DNA from: a virus
IMG/VR virus record: IMGVR_UViG_3300036859_000026
Span: 1-38,842 of that record
DNA: 38,842 bases
Reading direction: 5' to 3' (one strand)
Part shown: piece by piece, positions 36,384 to 38,842 of the stretch
Position numbering within the stretch: the stretch's first letter is position 1
Layout of the letters: each line of letters starts with the position of its first letter
Translations under genes and position numbers: made by a program
The notes under the pieces: generated by a model
The model's database searches: none
Seen by the model: the letters and a program-made list of their open reading frames with translations, nothing else
What the model was told of the DNA's origin: nothing

Positions 36384-36448
36384 CAATGGATTCTCCGGTT
36401 GGCCATAGCCATCTTTCGGGCTTCCTCCTGACGCTCGCTGCTCTGGCG

Positions 36449-36697
36449 TTACCAATTGCGAGCCTTCGACCAGTTGTCTTGAATCCACCGCGTGACGGTG
36501 GGCCAGCTGCGCGAATCAGTCTCCTTGAAGTGGAAGAAGCACCGGCCACGCCGGTCGGTATCCTCGCCAAGATCGAACATCGACCCAGCATTCGGACATC
36601 CCTCCGCACGGCAGCGGAAGTCAGTGCGAATGATCGGCTCTTGCGGAGCCAACTCCATCTTGCGTTTAGTCTCGTTCCTGATGTCCTTCAGGTTCAT
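36449..36697 (-). CDS. Small Cys-containing protein, possibly shortened (82 aa)
   Basis: ATG 36697 overlaps the replication gene's stop. It has CRAEGCPNAGSMFDLGEDTD (about residues 29-48) and RRGRCFFHF, a small metal-site-like pattern, and a TRWIQDNWSKARNW end. The frame continues past its TAA with RQSSERQEEARKMAMANRR, which reads like a natural continuation, so the stop may be a recent CAA-to-TAA change. Alternatively that tail is a separate short peptide. Function unknown. Confidence 0.6.
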   Translation of the reverse strand: MNLKDIRNETKRKMELAPQEPIIRTDFRCRAEGCPNAGSMFDLGEDTDRRGRCFFHFKETDSRSWPTVTRWIQDNWSKARNW

Positions 36698-37536
36698 TTC
36701 TGCTCTCCGTATTTACCCTCTATGACCTTGGCGAAGTTCTCCGCCTTCATCAGCCATTCAAAGTCCGCCTTCCAAGGCCGGCGGTCGTTCCCCTTGCGCC
36801 CCGACAGGAACGGCGAAGCGTTAGCCATGTCGAAGTACCAGCCGAAGAAGTCAAGCGTCTCCGCCTCGTTCCCGTTGTGATCGGCAAGCGTTTCCACCCA
36901 TCTGGCACGCGCATGCTTCATGCGCATGTTCGTCAAGACCCGTACCTGTGTCATCGTAGGACAGCGCTTGTGGTACAGCTCCAGCAGTTTTTGGTATGGA
37001 CAATCGACCCTCTTAGGTGCGTCGGGAGTCTCACTCCCGACTAGTACCGTAGGTACATGTATTAGTTCTGACTCTGACTCTGTATCTGCCTCTGCATTGG
37101 CTCTACTGCGGTCGACTGTAGAAGATGTAGAATTGGTGTAGACATCAGTAGGCGATGCCTGTGCTTCCCGCTCCCGTGCTCTGCGCTCGTTGATGTATCT
37201 GCGCTTGGATTCCTTGATAGATTCCTCATCTCGAATCGCCTTGTACTTGGCATGATTCAGCAGGCGCCAACCGCCATCAATCTCCGATATGCGGCGCCCA
37301 TCGTGATCTTTGGTGCGGCTGTACTTGTCTGGAGACATCAGCGTTCCCAAGGCTTCTTCGCAGCGTTCGATTGAAACCCTAGCGCGGTTGGCGAGTCCCG
37401 GGATACTGGCCCAGATTCGTCCTGCATGATCGGCCATTGCCAGCATCGTTACCCAGACGATTCGCGTATGGTCAGGCTCGGCCCAGATGGTTGATTCAGT
37501 GATGGATGCAAACAGCTTTGTGAATGTGACACTCAC
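36694..37536 (-). CDS. Replication initiator protein (lambda O-like layout)
   Basis: 280 residues with a GTG start. The N-terminus is a winged helix (TRIVWVTMLAMADHAGRIWA, then IPGLANRARVSIERCEEALG) as in phage replication proteins that bind iterons. A Ser/Thr/Glu linker (145-170) follows. The C-terminal domain, GWYFDMANASPFLSGRKGND and WKADFEWLMKAENFAKVIEG, is the helicase-loading type region of such initiators. No helicase loader or polymerase is encoded, so it must recruit host proteins. Repeats in its linker coding region suggest the origin lies inside the gene. Confidence 0.8.
   Translation of the reverse strand: MSVTFTKLFASITESTIWAEPDHTRIVWVTMLAMADHAGRIWASIPGLANRARVSIERCEEALGTLMSPDKYSRTKDHDGRRISEIDGGWRLLNHAKYKAIRDEESIKESKRRYINERRAREREAQASPTDVYTNSTSSTVDRSRANAEADTESESELIHVPTVLVGSETPDAPKRVDCPYQKLLELYHKRCPTMTQVRVLTNMRMKHARARWVETLADHNGNEAETLDFFGWYFDMANASPFLSGRKGNDRRPWKADFEWLMKAENFAKVIEGKYGEQK
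37021..37097. other. Candidate replication origin inside the initiator gene
   Basis: Two perfect hairpins (GTCGGGAGT-ctc-ACTCCCGAC, 37021-37041; GTACC-gta-GGTAC, 37044-37056) are followed by five spaced six-base units starting with CTG (37068, 37074, 37080, 37086, 37092). The region encodes the low-complexity linker of the initiator, as lambda ori does inside gene O. Circumstantial: the hexamers differ (CTGACT twice, then CTGTAT, CTGCCT, CTGCAT). Confidence 0.4.
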
Positions 37537-37592
37537 TTCTTTCTTCCCCTAGCTTTGTGCCCATATAGATGAGTTTTTCTACACCGCCAATT

Positions 37593-37838
37593 CTAGGGGG
37601 AGTGGTTCCCTTCGGAGTCCCGACCATGGGAATCGTCCCAAGCGCGGAGGCGACGCCCTTGCTCGATCAAACGGTCGCGGGCTTCTGAACTGGCGCGGCT
37701 GGCCTCGCTGCTGGATCGCTTCTCGGTTTGAATGATCGGCTTCCAATCCTCGCCCCACCAGGCGCGGCATGGTTCGGTGAAGTAGGAGCCGCTAAACATT
37801 TCGGCCGGCAAGAGTTCTAGAGGGGTTGCGCGTTTCAT
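37593..37838 (-). CDS. Small hypothetical protein (81 aa)
   Basis: Ends 56 bases upstream of the initiator start, with ATG 37838 overlapping the upstream stop. It has a front half with LLPAEMFSGSYFTEPCRAWW (about residues 9-28) and a highly charged helix RASSEARDRLIEQGRRLRAW. Probably cytoplasmic. No family or function recognised. Confidence 0.5.
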   Translation of the reverse strand: MKRATPLELLPAEMFSGSYFTEPCRAWWGEDWKPIIQTEKRSSSEASRASSEARDRLIEQGRRLRAWDDSHGRDSEGNHSP

Positions 37839-38065
37839 CGACCTTCGGCCTCTTCGGCCGCTGCTACGAAAAGAAGGCTGAGGCGGATTTCAGGCTCAGA
37901 CATGCTGCGAAACGCAAAGCCCGCACTATGGCGCCGACGACTCGGATACAGCGCATAGACGGCGAGCAGCGCCAATCCATACGGGAGCCACGAGGCGGCG
38001 CGCTCCTGATGCACGTTCGGCGCTGGCCCTAGTGCTGCTCTGCGTAGGATGGTGGAGTTTTTCAC
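37835..38065 (-). CDS. Small protein with one hydrophobic segment (76 aa)
   Basis: ATG 38065 overlaps the regulator's stop (ATGA) and its own stop overlaps the next start. A segment WLPYGLALLAVYALYP (about residues 26-41) could span or associate with a membrane; the N-terminus is basic. The position, second gene after the regulator in the leftward unit, is where lambdoid phages keep small host-interference proteins. Function unknown. Confidence 0.5.
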   Translation of the reverse strand: MKNSTILRRAALGPAPNVHQERAASWLPYGLALLAVYALYPSRRRHSAGFAFRSMSEPEIRLSLLFVAAAEEAEGR

Positions 38066-38265
38066 GCTTCCCGCCTCGCTTTCTTGCGCATCTCGCGCTT
38101 GTGTAGTTCGACCAACTTTATGCCAGCTTCAAAGCCGCAAGACTTCTGGTGCCCAGTCTTCAGATCGTGGACATGGCCCCTGGAGGCGAACCCGCATTCA
38201 TGCGCGATTGCCTCCAAAGTCCACCCAGTAGCCTGAAGCTCTGCGATGATGTTGTGCCAGTTCAT
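38062..38265 (-). CDS. Helix-turn-helix regulator (Cro/CI-like, 67 aa)
   Basis: First gene of the leftward unit. The HTH is visible at TGWTLEAIAHECGFASRGHV (about residues 13-32), followed by a recognition-type VHDLKTGHQKS and a basic KLVELHKREMRKKARREA end. It probably binds sites between the two divergent promoters and controls both. No dimerisation/cleavage domain is present, so it resembles Cro more than CI. ATG 38265 is only six bases from the -10 AATACT, so the message would be leaderless, as for lambda cI from PRM. Confidence 0.72.
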   Translation of the reverse strand: MNWHNIIAELQATGWTLEAIAHECGFASRGHVHDLKTGHQKSCGFEAGIKLVELHKREMRKKARREA

Positions 38266-38271
38266 AAGCAG

Positions 38272-38300
38272 AGTATTGTTCAGATGTGCGAACCAGTCAA
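38272..38300 (-). promoter_or_regulatory. Leftward promoter
   Basis: On the minus strand, TTGACT (38295-38300), 17-base spacer, AATACT (38272-38277). The start codon of the regulator follows six bases later, so a leaderless transcript is expected. A GTTC-N8-GAAC inverted repeat (38278-38293) fills most of the spacer and is a likely operator. Confidence 0.7.
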
Positions 38301-38316
38301 GCAAAAAGCGCTTGAC
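38296..38316. promoter_or_regulatory. Inverted repeat joining the two divergent -35 boxes
   Basis: GTCAAGC (38296-38302) and GCTTGAC (38310-38316) are perfect inverted arms around seven bases (AAAAAGC). They contain the two back-to-back -35 elements, so one bound dimer could affect both promoters at once. Confidence 0.65.
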
Positions 38317-38341
38317 ATGAACGTACGTATCGTCGAACATA
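38312..38341 (+). promoter_or_regulatory. Rightward promoter
   Basis: A consensus TTGACA at 38312-38317 is followed 17-18 bases later by only a weak -10 (GAACAT/AACATA). An ACGTACGT palindrome and two GAAC sequences (38319 and 38335) lie between and could be operator or activator sites. The ribosome site of the alanine-repeat gene is about 30 bases further on. A weak -10 suggests activation may be needed. Confidence 0.5.
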
Positions 38342-38373
38342 AGCGCACAGCAAGCTAAACCAAAGGAGAGCAC

Positions 38374-38842
38374 ATGACCTTGACTCAACAACAAGAATTC
38401 GATCGCCTCGCTCTGGCGAGCGGCTGGACACTCGGCAAAGGCTCGCACGAGCCTAATCAAGATGGCCAAGCCTGCGTTATGGAGGCGGTCGCTTGGGTGG
38501 CCGGCGAGCCGTGGAGCGATGAGCCGCAGTGCGCAAGCCCTGTCATCGGCGCCTTCCTGCGCTCGTGGAATGACTCGCTCGATGACGAGGCGCGAAACCT
38601 CATTCTGAAGCCGTTGATCCCGCAAATGGTCGGCACGCGAGCCAGTGCGACTATCGAAGAAAAGCGCAGCTACATGGCGCTGGACTGGCTGATCCGTGTG
38701 TTCACGCCGAAATGGCTGGGCATGGTTCCTGCGCTGCATGAGCATGCCAAGGCTCTGCGCGACCTTGAAGGTATCGCTGATATGGCTGGCGCCGCTGCTG
38801 CTGGCGTGAAAGTTCGCGCAGCGAGGGCTGCGGCGGGGGCTG
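38374..38842 (+). CDS. Alanine-repeat phage protein, N-terminal part (continues at base 1)
   Basis: Starts at an ATG preceded by a good AAAGGAGAG ribosome site and is the first gene of the rightward unit. Codon 113 begins at 38710, which equals base 1, so the whole protein is 249 residues. The N-terminal half is globular, with a recognisable stretch CVMEAVAWVAGEPWSDEP (residues 35-52) seen in uncharacterised small proteins of many phages. The C-terminal half is the [AD]AA[GWR] tetrapeptide array. No function is known to me. Being first from the presumed early rightward promoter suggests an early role, but that is inference. Confidence 0.85.
   Translation, partial: MTLTQQQEFDRLALASGWTLGKGSHEPNQDGQACVMEAVAWVAGEPWSDEPQCASPVIGAFLRSWNDSLDDEARNLILKPLIPQMVGTRASATIEEKRSYMALDWLIRVFTPKWLGMVPALHEHAKALRDLEGIADMAGAAAAGVKVRAARAAAGA
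38710..38842. repeat. Right copy of the terminal direct repeat
   Basis: Matches 1-133 at a constant offset of 38709, with a single mismatch in the second tandem-repeat unit. It contains the middle of the alanine-repeat gene and breaks off just after entering the 12-bp array, which is where short-read assembly would be expected to stop. Confidence 0.93.

Overview
The window is almost certainly one complete genome of a tailed double-stranded DNA phage, drawn as a circularly closed contig. The last 133 bases (38710-38842) repeat the first 133 (1-133) with one mismatch, and one gene reads in frame across the join, so the unique genome is about 38,709 bp. There is a T7/P22/BPP-1-style head, nozzle and ejection-protein set but no tape measure, tail tube or sheath, which points to a podovirus. 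An Rz/Rz1 spanin pair points to a Gram-negative host. The GC-rich codon usage suits a proteobacterium, but the host cannot be named from the sequence. LAYOUT: Two transcription units diverge from 38266-38373. The rightward unit (38374 through the join to 30330) holds an alanine-repeat protein, small membrane proteins and an ERF-type single-strand annealing protein. Next comes a 457-bp noncoding stretch packed with inverted repeats that ends in a strong terminator. After that come the packaging genes (small and large terminase), the portal, two beta-rich appendage-like proteins (one resembling a polysaccharide lyase), scaffold, major capsid protein, a decoration candidate, a four-gene glycosyltransferase/methyltransferase cassette, head-tail adaptor, tail nozzle, a GNAT protein, three ejection proteins, a fibre and a beta-helix tailspike. 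The lysis block ends the unit: small membrane proteins, a DUF5675 lysis candidate, Rz and nested Rz1. The leftward unit (38265 to 30310) has about twenty short genes, mostly joined by 4-bp start/stop overlaps. It begins with a helix-turn-helix regulator and carries a replication initiator, an orphan DNA methyltransferase, a VRR-NUC-like nuclease, DUF1367, a Ref-like HNH protein and many small accessory proteins. MOBILE ELEMENTS: Four HNH endonuclease-type genes are present. The most striking lies antisense inside a group I intron that splits the major capsid gene after codon 13. Two others sit between structural genes, one forward and one antisense with its own promoter. HOW IT WORKS TOGETHER: The regulator and divergent promoters probably set the early/late choice. 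The initiator recruits host replication, since no polymerase is encoded, and ERF helps form concatemers. Terminase then fills proheads built by scaffold and capsid protein, the glycosyltransferase cassette may decorate virions, and the lysis block frees progeny. No integrase, partition gene or polymerase was found, so a temperate lifestyle is not established.
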